Below are positions 46,787-56,732 of a stretch of DNA of 64,000 bases, piece by piece. The translations under genes were made by a program, and so were the position numbers. The stretch's first letter is position 1, and the number at the start of each line of letters is the position of its first letter. Source of the stretch: Bacteroidota bacterium (GTDB taxonomy: Bacteria > Bacteroidota > Bacteroidia > Bacteroidales > Prolixibacteraceae); assembly GCA_023412195.1 (NCBI GenBank), contig JAEYNZ010000126.1, positions 1 to 64,000 of the forward strand, read 5' to 3'. The notes beneath the pieces are model-generated. The model was not told the origin of the DNA. It did no database searches and saw only the letters and a list, made by a program, of their open reading frames with translations.

Positions 46787-48319
46787 TTATTTTACCCATT
46801 GCGGTACCTGGTCGAAAACTACACCAAATATATACCCTATGAGCAGGAAGGTCATCAGGGTTATAAGCAATACACCAAGCATATTCAGCGTAAAGCCTGT
46901 TCGCATCATGCGGTCTATGCTGATACGTCCTGTTCCGAAAATGATGGCATTCGGCGGAGTAGCTGTAGGCAGCATAAATGCAAGGGAGGAGGCAATGGTT
47001 GCAGGGATCATAAACAGCAACGGGTTATCGCCTGTTGCCACCGCAATGCCTGCAAAAACCGGAAGCAGCATCTGGGTGGAAGCAACATTTGAAGTCAGTT
47101 CAGTAAGGAACGACATCATGGCCACAATCGCCAGCACAAACACAATGGAAGGAATTCCGGCTCCCCATGCCAGCTGTTCACCGAACCAGAGTGCAAGTCC
47201 TGATCGTTCAAAACCTAGTGCCAAAGCAAATCCGCCTCCAAATAGCAGCACAATATTCCATGGCAGCCTGTTTGCTGTGTCCCATGTCATAATTCTGCCA
47301 TCCTTTATATTCTTCGAAGGCCATATAAAAAGGACCAGCGATATAAAAACAGCTACTGTCCCGTCATTGATATAGGCAGGTGTATTGAACAGCGAAGACC
47401 AACCCATGAAAGTAAAATAACCGGAAGTAATATCTGCTCTGGTAATCCACAGGATTGCCAGCAGAAGAAACAGCATAAAAACAACCTTTTCCTCGTAGGT
47501 TGCCTTTCCCAGTTCTTTCAGTTGTACCCGAAAGGTGTCGGATGAGAGGCCTTCCCATCTTTCCTTTGGCTTGTATAACAGATAAAGTAAAATGAAAGCA
47601 GCCAGGAACATGATGACAGAAATGGGAAAAGCAAACAGGAACCATTGTGTGAAGGTTATTTCAGGGGCTGTGGGATATAGTACCGAAAGTATACGCACAC
47701 AGATCAGGTTGGAAGGCGTACCCACCAAAGTGGCGTTTCCGCCGATTGATGCACTGTAGGCAATACCAAGCAGCAAACCGACAGAATATCTGGCTACCTG
47801 GTTTTGTCCTACACTTTCTTCAATTTTATATATGATGGAAGTAACAATAGGTATCATCATCATAGTGGTGGCTGTGTTTGAGATCCACATGGAAAGCACC
47901 ATGGATGCAAACATGAACCCGAACAGTATCCGTGCAGGACTCACTCCCACCCATTTAAGAATGACAAGGGCAATCCGTTTATGCAGGTTCCAGTGTTCCA
48001 TTGCCAGTGCCATAATAAATCCGCCGATAAACAGAAAAATGATGTGGTTCATGTATGCTTCCGAAACAGTTGTACCATCAACAATTCCGAGCAACGGAAA
48101 GGCAGCAACCGGGACAAGCGCTGTTACCGACAGCGGCAGGGCTTCTGTAACCCACCAGATTGCCATTAGCATAGCCACAGCAAATGTGCGCGTAATTTCA
48201 GGCTTTCCAGGCTCGAGATCAGTAAAAAACAGAATGAACATAAAAACAATAAAACCTGTCACCAGTCCAATGGTGTTTTTCATTCCTTTATAATTTCTGA
48301 TCCTCACCTGCAGTGCCAT
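46787..48319 (-). CDS. SLC13/DASS family Na+:anion symporter
   Basis: A 510-residue transporter with about twelve helices. The two SNT motifs of the family are visible (SMWISNTATTMMMIP and FLTELTSNVASTQML), with the paired re-entrant hairpins they define. Dicarboxylates, citrate or sulfate are typical substrates. There is an alternative start at 48283. It is 83 bp downstream of an enolase-superfamily enzyme on the same strand, so uptake of an organic acid used by that enzyme is possible but not proven. Confidence 0.88.
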   Translation of the reverse strand: MALQVRIRNYKGMKNTIGLVTGFIVFMFILFFTDLEPGKPEITRTFAVAMLMAIWWVTEALPLSVTALVPVAAFPLLGIVDGTTVSEAYMNHIIFLFIGGFIMALAMEHWNLHKRIALVILKWVGVSPARILFGFMFASMVLSMWISNTATTMMMIPIVTSIIYKIEESVGQNQVARYSVGLLLGIAYSASIGGNATLVGTPSNLICVRILSVLYPTAPEITFTQWFLFAFPISVIMFLAAFILLYLLYKPKERWEGLSSDTFRVQLKELGKATYEEKVVFMLFLLLAILWITRADITSGYFTFMGWSSLFNTPAYINDGTVAVFISLVLFIWPSKNIKDGRIMTWDTANRLPWNIVLLFGGGFALALGFERSGLALWFGEQLAWGAGIPSIVFVLAIVAMMSFLTELTSNVASTQMLLPVFAGIAVATGDNPLLFMIPATIASSLAFMLPTATPPNAIIFGTGRISIDRMMRTGFTLNMLGVLLITLMTFLLIGYIFGVVFDQVPQWVK

Positions 48320-48402
48320 GTAACTATTATTTATTCGCTGTTATAGTAAAATTCAGTGGTTCTGAAATGATAGCTGCTGTACACATGATTTACCTGATCA
48401 TG

Positions 48403-49659
48403 CTATATTACAAGCCTGTGCCTGCTGACATATGCCGGATCGATCTCCACCCCAAGTCCTGGCCCTGAAGGCACTTTTACTATCCCACCATGACTCTTCA
48501 GGTCAGAGGTGGGGCAGTTCAGAGGAAGTTCGTTGTTAAAGCCCTTGAATTCATGGTAGGGACCTGCATTTGGTAAAGCCGACACAAAATGCATCATATA
48601 AAGATAACCCAGTCCCGAACCTGAAATATGCGGAGTGCATTTCAGATTCTTAACTGCAGCCATTCTGGCAACTTTCATTGAACGGATCATCCCTCCAAAA
48701 TAAAAGATATCGGGCTGTACAACCTGCAGTGCGTCATTGGCAATCATCCACCGGAAGTTATGCAGGCTGGGTTCCTGCTCTCCACCTGCTACAGGAACTT
48801 TCAAGGCAGCAGCAACTTCCCTTGTTTCTTCATACCAGTCGAAGGGAACCGGTTCTTCATAAAAATTAAAATGATGTGCTTCCATCAGTTTTCCAATACG
48901 GATTGCCTCCGCTACATCATAGGAACCGTTTGAATCGGCGTAGATGGTCATTTCACTGCCAAAAGTTTTTCTTACAAGGGGAATCAGCTTTTCAGATCGG
49001 CCAGGAGGGCTTTCAGGATCAGTCATTCTGCCTCCCACTTTAAATTTCAAAGCTTTGGCTCCGGTTTCCTCCACCTGCTTTTTGATACCATCAATGGATT
49101 CTTCCACTGATTTGCCCCTAAAATTGTTAGCCTGGTATACTGCAATCTCCCGATGATGAATGTCACCGATCAGTTCTCCGATCGGGTTACCTGCTATTTT
49201 CCCTAACATATCCAGTATTGCAAATTCTATGGTAGCCAGAGGAATCCAAAGTGCAAGCCCCTGCAGTTTATAGTTGCTCTGGTACACATATACGTCCTCC
49301 AGCAGTTTTTCAAGATCCCTTGCATCCTTTCCGGGAAAAAATGGCTGAAGCCGCAAAGTGAAGACAGGATACAGAGCCACCATCTGCATATTATTGCTCA
49401 CAGATATGCCCTCAGCTCCATCCTTCGAACGAACCCTGCACAGAAAATTATCCTCCAGCCTCAACAGTTCCAGCGTATCGATTACAACCGGGTCAGGGAA
49501 TAATGATCTATTCAGCACCGGGCGTGACACGGCCTCATCAAGCATTGCATATTTTTCAGAGATGAAGGTACTGCCGGCACCTGCATTGTATCCCATGAAA
49601 GCCGTTCCGGCTGCGGTTAATCCCGATTTTATAAGGAAATTACGGCGGTTGGTTTTCAT
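48403..49659 (-). CDS. Tat-signal mandelate racemase/muconate lactonizing family enzyme
   Basis: A 418-residue protein of the enolase superfamily. The first residues TNRRNFLIKSGLTAAGTAF form a twin-arginine signal. The capping domain precedes a barrel with catalytic LKFKVGG (two Lys near 204-206), metal ligands in YADSNGSYD, FYEEPVPFDW and GGEQEPS, and the His-Asp dyad positions in VVQPDIFYFGG and TPHISGSG. These fit MR-subgroup acid sugar dehydratases or racemases acting on hydroxy acids. Export of a member by Tat is unusual but known among Bacteroidota. Substrate is unknown. Confidence 0.82.
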   Translation of the reverse strand: MKTNRRNFLIKSGLTAAGTAFMGYNAGAGSTFISEKYAMLDEAVSRPVLNRSLFPDPVVIDTLELLRLEDNFLCRVRSKDGAEGISVSNNMQMVALYPVFTLRLQPFFPGKDARDLEKLLEDVYVYQSNYKLQGLALWIPLATIEFAILDMLGKIAGNPIGELIGDIHHREIAVYQANNFRGKSVEESIDGIKKQVEETGAKALKFKVGGRMTDPESPPGRSEKLIPLVRKTFGSEMTIYADSNGSYDVAEAIRIGKLMEAHHFNFYEEPVPFDWYEETREVAAALKVPVAGGEQEPSLHNFRWMIANDALQVVQPDIFYFGGMIRSMKVARMAAVKNLKCTPHISGSGLGYLYMMHFVSALPNAGPYHEFKGFNNELPLNCPTSDLKSHGGIVKVPSGPGLGVEIDPAYVSRHRLVI

Positions 49660-49724
49660 AGTACCATTTTGTTCAGTTTATATCATTAAACCTCTGTCTG
49701 CAGAAGCCCTTAGAATAAGTTGCA

Positions 49725-50444
49725 TCATATAAATAATTTGCGGGCATTTTCAAGCTCCCGGGGTTTTCCCACATCAATCCATAAATCCGAGTCATCGAAA
49801 TAGCCTTTCAGAAGGTAATCTTTTGCCAGGCTGAGGTATAAATTTACTATAGAAAAGCGTTCCTCACCGGGCATCAGATTAAAAATCTCAGGACTGACTA
49901 TATGAATCCCGCTGAAAGCCATTTCAACAGCTTCTTCAAACGCTTCAGGCACAGCAATCAGCCTGTCACCAGTCTTTATATTTACCCATCCTACCAGCCT
50001 TTTTTCGCTGTTGAACTTAAAATATCGTTCTGTTTTCCGGTTTCGGACCACAAGGGTTGCCAGCGCACCCGATCTGACATGGTCCCGGACCAGGCCGGGG
50101 AGATACAGGTTGCTCAGAACATCTACATTGTATACAAGTACAGGTTGATCTGCACCCAGAAGTGGTGCTGCTTTCTTAAGAGCCCCTCCCGTATCAAGCA
50201 GACTCTCTGATTCATCGGATATGATAACAGGAATGCCGAAGTCACGGCTGCGGATAAATTGCATGACCTGCTGCGAAAAATGATGGACATTGACAACGAC
50301 TTCAGAAAACCCCTCCCTTACAAATTTCTCAATGGCATGCTGCAACAGGGGCTTTCCACCAACTTCCACAAGAGCCTTTGGCTTATCCCGGGTCTCGTCT
50401 CCAAGCCGGGTGCCTAATCCTGCAGAAAATATCATGCCCTTCAT
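49725..50444 (-). CDS. Sugar-1-phosphate nucleotidyltransferase (MurU-like)
   Basis: A 239-residue enzyme with MIFSAGLGTRLGDETRDKPKALVEVGGKPLL, the GxGTRL-(x)n-PK nucleotide-binding motif. Asp in VLVYNVDVLSNL near 107 and Asp in DLWIDVGKPREL bind the metal. The short length and lack of a left-handed beta-helix match MurNAc-1-phosphate uridylyltransferase (MurU) and similar enzymes of cell-wall recycling. Exact sugar is not proven. It follows DUF4293 with a 6 bp gap; no MurNAc kinase (AmgK) gene is seen beside it. Confidence 0.82.
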   Translation of the reverse strand: MKGMIFSAGLGTRLGDETRDKPKALVEVGGKPLLQHAIEKFVREGFSEVVVNVHHFSQQVMQFIRSRDFGIPVIISDESESLLDTGGALKKAAPLLGADQPVLVYNVDVLSNLYLPGLVRDHVRSGALATLVVRNRKTERYFKFNSEKRLVGWVNIKTGDRLIAVPEAFEEAVEMAFSGIHIVSPEIFNLMPGEERFSIVNLYLSLAKDYLLKGYFDDSDLWIDVGKPRELENARKLFI

Positions 50445-50450
50445 ACGCTT

Positions 50451-50894
50451 TTATCTGATCCTGTTCAGACTTCGCACCAACGCTTCATCCTTTCCGATTG
50501 CCCTTATAGCAAGGTAATCGAGTATGGCTGCAATCAGGGGAAAGGCCATGGGAATTTTATAGGCAACGTCAATTTGCTCAAACCCTGCATGCAGGAAATA
50601 GTACATCAGTCCTATCAGTCCCAGAAGTAAAATAATTGTAAAAGACAAAACTCTCATCTGCCTGATCCTGTTTTTGTACATAAAAATGATTACGATGTGT
50701 AACAAAACGATCAGTATAATGAAAGCCATAACAGGCAGTCCGCTCAGGATTGTTTCCCCTTCACCCGTTATCCCCATTGCATTATAAACGTACAACCGGC
50801 CATTAACAGCCAATTCTGCAAAATCAAACACCAGAAGCAACCCCGTCAGAAGGGCTGCAAAAAAAACATACACAGTCTGAATTCTTTGGATCAT
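50451..50894 (-). CDS. DUF4293 membrane protein
   Basis: A 147-residue protein with four predicted helices. It begins MIQRIQTVYVFFAALLTGLLLVF and ends in a basic tail (LAIRAIGKDEALVRSLNRIR), the layout of DUF4293, which is confined to Bacteroidota. Function is unknown. A -7 box TACTTTTG (50941-50948, minus) lies 47 bp upstream. The nucleotidyltransferase follows in the same operon. Confidence 0.88.
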   Translation of the reverse strand: MIQRIQTVYVFFAALLTGLLLVFDFAELAVNGRLYVYNAMGITGEGETILSGLPVMAFIILIVLLHIVIIFMYKNRIRQMRVLSFTIILLLGLIGLMYYFLHAGFEQIDVAYKIPMAFPLIAAILDYLAIRAIGKDEALVRSLNRIR

Positions 50895-50940
50895 ATTATT
50901 AAGAAAATAATGTTGAATTGTTTAAAGCATCAGCCAAAGA

Positions 50941-50948
50941 CAAAAGTA
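50941..50948 (-). promoter_or_regulatory. Candidate -7 box of the DUF4293 operon
   Basis: The minus strand reads TACTTTTG, fitting TAnnTTTG. No clear TTTG at the upstream spacing. Confidence 0.35.
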
Positions 50949-50984
50949 CAAATTATTTCTTAGCATAGCTGCCGTATTTATATA

Positions 50985-53900
50985 TCACAATACCGCATGA
51001 GAAGACTCACTGTCATCAGGGGGAGCCACGCCCGACACCTTTATGGCTTTTACTTCCTCAACCTCCCCAAGGTTAATGTACCAGATAAACCCTTCCACCT
51101 TTTCATAGCCGCTCCTTCTGAGAAAAGCAGCATACCTTCTCACCTGTGTCTGATACTTATCCTGCTTCTTTTCACCCCATTTATAATCGACTACAATAGC
51201 CTCTTTGCCCGAAATCATAATCCTGTCGGGTCGCAGCACTTTTTCAGGAGATAACAGATTACGCTCATTCAACACCTTGTAATTTCCGTTAAACCACCTC
51301 CCGATTTCAGGATGAAGCATACTGGCTTTGAGCTTTTCAACAATTATTTCTTTTTCGGTTGCATTAATCCTCCCTTCATTGCAGGCTTTATAACAGGCAT
51401 GTTCAATATCAGCTGCCTTATTTATACTGGCAAGGATTTCATGTACAAGCTTTCCTGTATCTTTTACAGGCCGCTCCTCTGAGGCTATCAGGAAGTCATC
51501 ACTGTTAAGACGGAGCCCGATGCGGCTGCCAAAACCTGAATAGGCATAACTCCTGATCCATGATTCTTCACGGACAGATTCTGATGAGCTAAACTCCGGC
51601 ATTGCACCATATGAATATACTTTACCTTCTGCATCCCAGGACCCGCCCAGCGGATTCTCCTTTTCAATGAGAAGAACTGCCTTTTCAAGCAGGGCATTGA
51701 CTGATTTGCCTTGTGACTTACTATTTTTATCATCATATTTTTTGCAGTTCACAAACAATACAGACTTTGCCCTTGTAAAAGCAACATAAACAAGATTCAG
51801 GGTATCGATATGGCTGTTGATTTTTTCTTCAATATAATCATCCCGAAAAATGGTCTGTTTAAGGTTTTTACCTGCCTTAACCGGCAAAAGCGGAAACCGG
51901 CTGAACGGTTCTTTTGATGGCCTGCACCACAGCACAGGTGCCTGGTTGCCAACCCAACTGGTGTCCCAGTTAAAAAATGGCAAGAGCAGTGCCTCGTATT
52001 CGAGTCCCTTAGCTTTATGCACTGTCAGAAGACGCACTGCATCCACTTCTTCATTTACACTTACTGAGGTTTTATAACCAAGTTCATTCCACCAGACCAG
52101 GAAACCCGACAGGTCATTCGACAGTGAAAGCCTGAGCTCAGCTGCTTTATCGGTTAAAGTCTGAAGAAAGGGCAGTTCAGATTCAACTTTATATAACCCG
52201 AAGCAGGAGCAGATTTCCATGATTGTTTCATCAAGTGACAGCAGCAGGGTTTTATTCCTGATCTGTTCCAGCAGATTTTTAAGTTCCCTTTCAAAAAGAA
52301 TTTCAAACTGATCGCTTACAAACCATTCAGGTTCAGCATCCGTATATTTATAATCCGCTTCAGGTTGTATATTATGTTTCAGCCACGAAAACCACAACTG
52401 CATCAGGGCTGCTTTACAAACTCTGTTTTCTGAATCTTTCAGCCACTCAATGACCAGAATCACAAAATTCACACCGCGTGATGCAAACAGAAACAACGAC
52501 TCATTAGAAATAACCGACAGGTTGTATAAGTAATTTTCCTCCCTGCCGGCTGCTTCCATAAAAGTTTTCACGATAATTGCCCCTTCTGAGTTCTTACGGA
52601 TCAGAATAGCAATGTCTGAAGCTTTGAGTCCCTGATCCTGCAGACGTTTTACCTGTTCCACAAGAAGTCCGGCTGACTGTATTTCAACGTCATCTTCAGG
52701 TAAGAATGCAATTTCTGTCAAGCCTTCATCAGGGGCGCCGGAATTTCCGGGTTCCTGTGCAAACTCGCTGTAAATACGCTCCAGCATGTCACGGAAATAG
52801 TCCGATTCATCCGGTTCAGGCAATGTTTTCAAAAAAATCTGCTTCAGTGCAGCTACTGATGCATTGTTAAAACGTATAATGTTCCTGCGGCTTCTCCAGT
52901 TTTTAGCAAGCGAAACCTGCCTTGGAGGGAAAGGCGGAAAATCAGTGGCAATCTGTGATGCAAGGATGTTCCAGTCGCTGTTGCGCCACCGGTATATCGA
53001 CTGCTTTACGTCACCTACAAGAAGCACTTCATGTCCTTCCGACAGGGTGTCGGAGACCAGTGGCTTGAAGTTATTCCATTGAAGTCCAGAGGTATCCTGG
53101 AACTCATCAAGCATATAATAGCTAAAACGGCTGCCGGTTTTTTCATAAATGAAAGGAGAATCACTGCCTGCAATAATCCTGCTTAACAGCAGATTGGAGT
53201 TGGAAAGCTGCAACATGCCCTTTTCATGCAAAAGCTGTTTGATTTCCTCTTTCAGGTCGGTAAGGATTCCAAGCATCCTTAATTGCTTCATGACCTCTGC
53301 AGCTGAATTGTACAGGAGCAGATTTTCTTCATAATACCTGAGTATTTCTAAAAGAAGTGGCTGCAGATGATTCCCTGCAAGAGTTTTTAAAGCTTCCAGC
53401 CTGACATGTTTCCCCTGTACCCATTTATCAGCCGATTGAGCAGCATCACGAACCCGGACACCTGGTTCCTTCATATTATTATCCGACATATTCTTCAGGT
53501 AACCTGCTACTCCTCCACCCTTATGTAAAAAATCATCCACTGAAAAGCCATTGTCTTGAATCAGGCGCATACATTCCTTCGCCTTTGAGTATAGAGTTTT
53601 TTCAAATCCATATTTGATCGCTCTTAGTTCTTTTCCAAAATCTTCAAGATTTTCCCGGGTATAGACTGAATCTTTACCTTCAGGAAAAAACAACTGGAAC
53701 TTTTCCCTGAATAGCTCTTTTCCCAAATTCTTAATATCAGATTCGATATGTTGACTGCGGTTTTCCCTGATTTTTTCGCTGCTGAACTCTACCAGCCATT
53801 TGCGCAGCATTTTATCGGAATCGACCTTTGCAAGCATACGGTCAACAGCCTCAGACAGTATAAGATCATCATTCAGTTCAAGTATAAAATTGGGTGATAT

Positions 53901-54263
53901 GCCCATTTCACGGTTAAACGACCTGATTACACGCTGTGTAAAGGAATCAATGGTGCTCACTGCAAACCTTGAATAATCGTGCAGGATATTCTTCAGTACC
54001 AGTCCAGCCCTGCTTCTTACCGTTTCCTCCTGTATACCAAGTTCTGCTGCCAGCAAACCTCCATATGCAGATTTACCCCCTGAAGCCAGCATATGCAATT
54101 GCTGAAGGATCCTGCTTTTCATTTCTGCAGTTGCTTTATTTGTAAAAGTAACGGCAAGTATCTGCCTGTAGTTATACTGATTTTGGAGGAGTAACTTCAA
54201 ATAGGAAGCTACAAGTTGAAAAGTTTTGCCTGAGCCGGCCGATGCTTTGTAAACAGTTAACAT
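50985..54263 (-). CDS. AddA/RecB-like helicase-nuclease
   Basis: A 1092-residue protein. The N-terminus has a UvrD-type Walker A motif (TVYKASAGSGKTFQLVASYL). Later motifs include motif Ia AVTFTNKATAEMKSRI, motif II YYMLDEFQDTS near residue 388, motif III LLVGDVKQSIYRWRNSD, and the C-terminal helicase motifs LLTVHKAKGLEY and LVYVAFTRAKS. The end has a PD-(D/E)XK nuclease of RecB type (KEAIVVDYKWGEKKQDKYQTQVRRYAAF). It should unwind and cut double-strand DNA ends for recombination repair. The usual AddB-type partner is not adjacent. A short interval of unknown content separates it from the next gene. Confidence 0.9.
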   Translation of the reverse strand: MLTVYKASAGSGKTFQLVASYLKLLLQNQYNYRQILAVTFTNKATAEMKSRILQQLHMLASGGKSAYGGLLAAELGIQEETVRSRAGLVLKNILHDYSRFAVSTIDSFTQRVIRSFNREMGISPNFILELNDDLILSEAVDRMLAKVDSDKMLRKWLVEFSSEKIRENRSQHIESDIKNLGKELFREKFQLFFPEGKDSVYTRENLEDFGKELRAIKYGFEKTLYSKAKECMRLIQDNGFSVDDFLHKGGGVAGYLKNMSDNNMKEPGVRVRDAAQSADKWVQGKHVRLEALKTLAGNHLQPLLLEILRYYEENLLLYNSAAEVMKQLRMLGILTDLKEEIKQLLHEKGMLQLSNSNLLLSRIIAGSDSPFIYEKTGSRFSYYMLDEFQDTSGLQWNNFKPLVSDTLSEGHEVLLVGDVKQSIYRWRNSDWNILASQIATDFPPFPPRQVSLAKNWRSRRNIIRFNNASVAALKQIFLKTLPEPDESDYFRDMLERIYSEFAQEPGNSGAPDEGLTEIAFLPEDDVEIQSAGLLVEQVKRLQDQGLKASDIAILIRKNSEGAIIVKTFMEAAGREENYLYNLSVISNESLFLFASRGVNFVILVIEWLKDSENRVCKAALMQLWFSWLKHNIQPEADYKYTDAEPEWFVSDQFEILFERELKNLLEQIRNKTLLLSLDETIMEICSCFGLYKVESELPFLQTLTDKAAELRLSLSNDLSGFLVWWNELGYKTSVSVNEEVDAVRLLTVHKAKGLEYEALLLPFFNWDTSWVGNQAPVLWCRPSKEPFSRFPLLPVKAGKNLKQTIFRDDYIEEKINSHIDTLNLVYVAFTRAKSVLFVNCKKYDDKNSKSQGKSVNALLEKAVLLIEKENPLGGSWDAEGKVYSYGAMPEFSSSESVREESWIRSYAYSGFGSRIGLRLNSDDFLIASEERPVKDTGKLVHEILASINKAADIEHACYKACNEGRINATEKEIIVEKLKASMLHPEIGRWFNGNYKVLNERNLLSPEKVLRPDRIMISGKEAIVVDYKWGEKKQDKYQTQVRRYAAFLRRSGYEKVEGFIWYINLGEVEEVKAIKVSGVAPPDDSESSHAVL

Positions 54264-54360
54264 GTCGGTTTAAGTATGTTTAACCGGAGTAGCTGCCCCC
54301 GGACTATATTATGTAACGGGCAGTGCCTGAAGTTAATCTTTAACCACCTTCCTTGGCACT

Positions 54361-54897
54361 TCAATATCCAGGTCCCTGGGTTACGCTGACCCGTGTTTCA
54401 ATCTTAAATTTCTTTGAAACATTATACTGCATAAAAAGGGTGGATCCACGCACATCATACTGATTGAAACCCTGGTTCGGAAAAGGCGCTGTAAAAATGG
54501 AATTGCCTCCAAAACTATATCCTCCCATCGAGAAACGGTTATTCAGTTTATAGGATGCCCCGCTTAATACGACCCCATCGCGCAGAAAGGGTGAGGGCAC
54601 GATGCCTGCCCGGGGATTGAATACCATACTTTCCTGCCAGAATCCGCTGATCTGATCTGGTACATCAAACGACCATCTTTTTGATAATTCGCCTGACAGA
54701 TCGAACTGGTATGCCTGAACCGGGCGTTTGATTTCATCAAGAAACAAACCTCCTGAGATCAGAGGTTCATACATGAGCTGCTTATCCGGCTCAAGGTAAA
54801 GCGAGTCCTCTTCCGGCAGTTCCGGCAGCATCAATTCCTGTGCACCTAATCCGAATCCTGATAAAATAAATATTATAAAAATCAGCTTTTCCACCAT
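54361..54897 (-). CDS. Conserved exported protein of unknown function
   Basis: A 178-residue protein with a signal peptide (IIFILSGFGLGAQ). The mature part has short amphipathic strands (YQFDLSGELSKRWSFDV, GVVLSGASYKLNNRFSMGGYSFGG, TLFMQYNVSKKFKIETRVSV), as in small outer-membrane or periplasmic beta proteins of Bacteroidota. No named family is recognised. Its own minus-strand context gives no partner. Confidence 0.6.
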   Translation of the reverse strand: MVEKLIFIIFILSGFGLGAQELMLPELPEEDSLYLEPDKQLMYEPLISGGLFLDEIKRPVQAYQFDLSGELSKRWSFDVPDQISGFWQESMVFNPRAGIVPSPFLRDGVVLSGASYKLNNRFSMGGYSFGGNSIFTAPFPNQGFNQYDVRGSTLFMQYNVSKKFKIETRVSVTQGPGY

Positions 54898-54995
54898 TCT
54901 CTCTCCTTCATGATTTTTTCAAAAATAACAATATTTCTTGTAGTACATAAAACACTTGCTTTACGAATTTAGAAACATCCGGAAACAAAAAGCAA

Positions 54996-56432
54996 TCACT
55001 GTGCCGTTTTGAGGCGTTCAGCGGTTTGAACGATGAGATCCCAGGTTCCGGCAACATGCTTTTCTTCAGTATGCGTCTGCCCGATACTTAACCTGAGAAC
55101 CACCTGTCCGTTAAGTTTTGTATGTGTAAAGAAAGCCCTGCCTGTGTTGTTTACCTCATTCATCAACTGCATATTGAACTGATCGCCGGCTGTATGGCGA
55201 AAACAAACAAGGTTTAACGGTGGTTCTGTTACCAGTTCAAAATCGGATGAATCCCTGATGACCTGAGCAAGGTTCTGTGCCATCTGAACATGTTTCCTTA
55301 CATGAAACTGAAGCCCTTCAATACCATAATGGCGGATCACAAACCACAGCTTCAGGGACCTGAACCTTCTGCCCAATTGCACATGCCAGTCCCTGTAATC
55401 AAAAACCTCTCCTGATTCAGTAGCCTTATTCCGCAGGTACTCGGGAAGAATTGAAAAAGTATGGATCAGTTCCCTGCGATTACCTATCCAGAAAACATCA
55501 CAGTCGAAATTTGTAAACATCCATTTATGGGGATTGAAACTAAAACTGTCAGCAAACTCCACCCCGTCCATCAAATGCCTGAACTCAGGGCACAGCATGG
55601 CAGTTCCCGACATGGCAGCATCCACATGCAGCCAGCAGTTTTCCCTGTGGCAGATTTCACCTATCTTCCGAACGGGATCCATAGCGTTTGAAGAGGTTGT
55701 CCCGATGGTTGCACATACAAAGAAAGGCACCAGCCCCTGTGCTTTGTCTTCCTGTATTTGTTTTTCCAACAGGTCATAACACATGGAAAATTTTTCATCC
55801 ACCTCTATAAGCCTGAGGTTTTCGCTTCCGATTCCCGCTATCTTCATGGCCTTTTCAAGTGAAGAATGGGTTTGAGTGGAAACATAGGCTACCAGGTTTT
55901 GTTTGGTTCCTGCTTTATTGGATTCAAACCCTGTAGCCCGCTCCCGGGCAGCAACCACTGCGGTAAGCGCTGAAGTGGAGGCCGTATCCTGTATCACTCC
56001 TCCCCCTTCTGATGTTGATATAAACTTCAGCGGCATGCCCATCATCTCTGCCATCCAGTCGAGTACACGTGTTTCCACTTCAGTCGCAGCCGGACTTGTA
56101 GCCCATATCATCCCCTGCACTCCCAGACCCGATGAAACCAGATCACCTAAAATTGAGGGAAATGAGGTATTTGAAGGAAAATAAGCATAAAAATTGGGCG
56201 ACTGCCAATGTGTAATACCAGGCATGATGATCTCATCCAGATCATGCATCATAGCTTCAATAGACTCCCCCTGAAGGGGTGGATGTTCAGGCAGTTTTGC
56301 CTTTACAGTCCCCGGAGTTGCCTGCGACAAAACAGGATAATTCTCAATATTCTCATAATAATCAGCAATCCAGTCGATAATCTTTTTCCCCTGTTCCCTG
56401 AACTGCCCGGGTGTAAGATGATAATTTTCCAT
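54996..56432 (-). CDS. Aromatic-L-amino-acid-decarboxylase-type PLP enzyme
   Basis: A 478-residue group II pyridoxal-phosphate decarboxylase. It has HWQSPNFYAYFPSNTSFPSILGD near 74, PLP-stacking His in TQTHSSLEKAM near 193, Asp in WLHVDAAMSG near 272 and the Schiff-base Lys in SFNPHKWMFTNFDCDVFW near 305. The loop Tyr (PEYLRN) is retained, which favours decarboxylation over aldehyde synthase activity. LGRRFRSLKLWFVIRHYGIEGL matches animal/bacterial AADC. Likely substrates are aromatic amino acids, giving trace amines. It is 27 bp after acylphosphatase in a likely three-gene operon. Confidence 0.9.
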   Translation of the reverse strand: MENYHLTPGQFREQGKKIIDWIADYYENIENYPVLSQATPGTVKAKLPEHPPLQGESIEAMMHDLDEIIMPGITHWQSPNFYAYFPSNTSFPSILGDLVSSGLGVQGMIWATSPAATEVETRVLDWMAEMMGMPLKFISTSEGGGVIQDTASTSALTAVVAARERATGFESNKAGTKQNLVAYVSTQTHSSLEKAMKIAGIGSENLRLIEVDEKFSMCYDLLEKQIQEDKAQGLVPFFVCATIGTTSSNAMDPVRKIGEICHRENCWLHVDAAMSGTAMLCPEFRHLMDGVEFADSFSFNPHKWMFTNFDCDVFWIGNRRELIHTFSILPEYLRNKATESGEVFDYRDWHVQLGRRFRSLKLWFVIRHYGIEGLQFHVRKHVQMAQNLAQVIRDSSDFELVTEPPLNLVCFRHTAGDQFNMQLMNEVNNTGRAFFTHTKLNGQVVLRLSIGQTHTEEKHVAGTWDLIVQTAERLKTAQ

Positions 56433-56459
56433 ATGTTATAATGATTCTGATTTCCTGGG

Positions 56460-56732
56460 TTAGTATCTTACCTGGAATCCTGTAAAATTTTCAAGGGAAG
56501 GCATTTCACTTTTAATGAACCGGGTCACACGGGCAGCAGAAGGACCCACTTTCAGATGATCGATAAATGGTTCCATATCCTGCAGGTTTCCCTGCGCCAT
56601 AACAAGCACACTACCGTCAGGCTGATTCATAACCCATCCGATGATATCAAACTCGGCTGCACGTCTTTGCACAAAATATCGGTATCCTACGCCCTGCACC
56701 CTGCCTTCAATCCTGATCTCATATTGCACCAT
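56460..56732 (-). CDS. Acylphosphatase
   Basis: A complete 90-residue acylphosphatase hydrolysing acyl phosphates. The catalytic Arg is in the loop RVQGVGYRYFVQRRA (Arg18) and the catalytic Asn in GWVMNQPDGSV (near 36). Length is normal. Its start overlaps the membrane-protein gene upstream by 14 bp. Confidence 0.92.
   Translation of the reverse strand: MVQYEIRIEGRVQGVGYRYFVQRRAAEFDIIGWVMNQPDGSVLVMAQGNLQDMEPFIDHLKVGPSAARVTRFIKSEMPSLENFTGFQVRY

Noticed and set aside
47364..47645. Open frames overlapping the SLC13 gene in other frames
   Set aside because: They lack family motifs and lie inside a gene whose reading frame is well supported.
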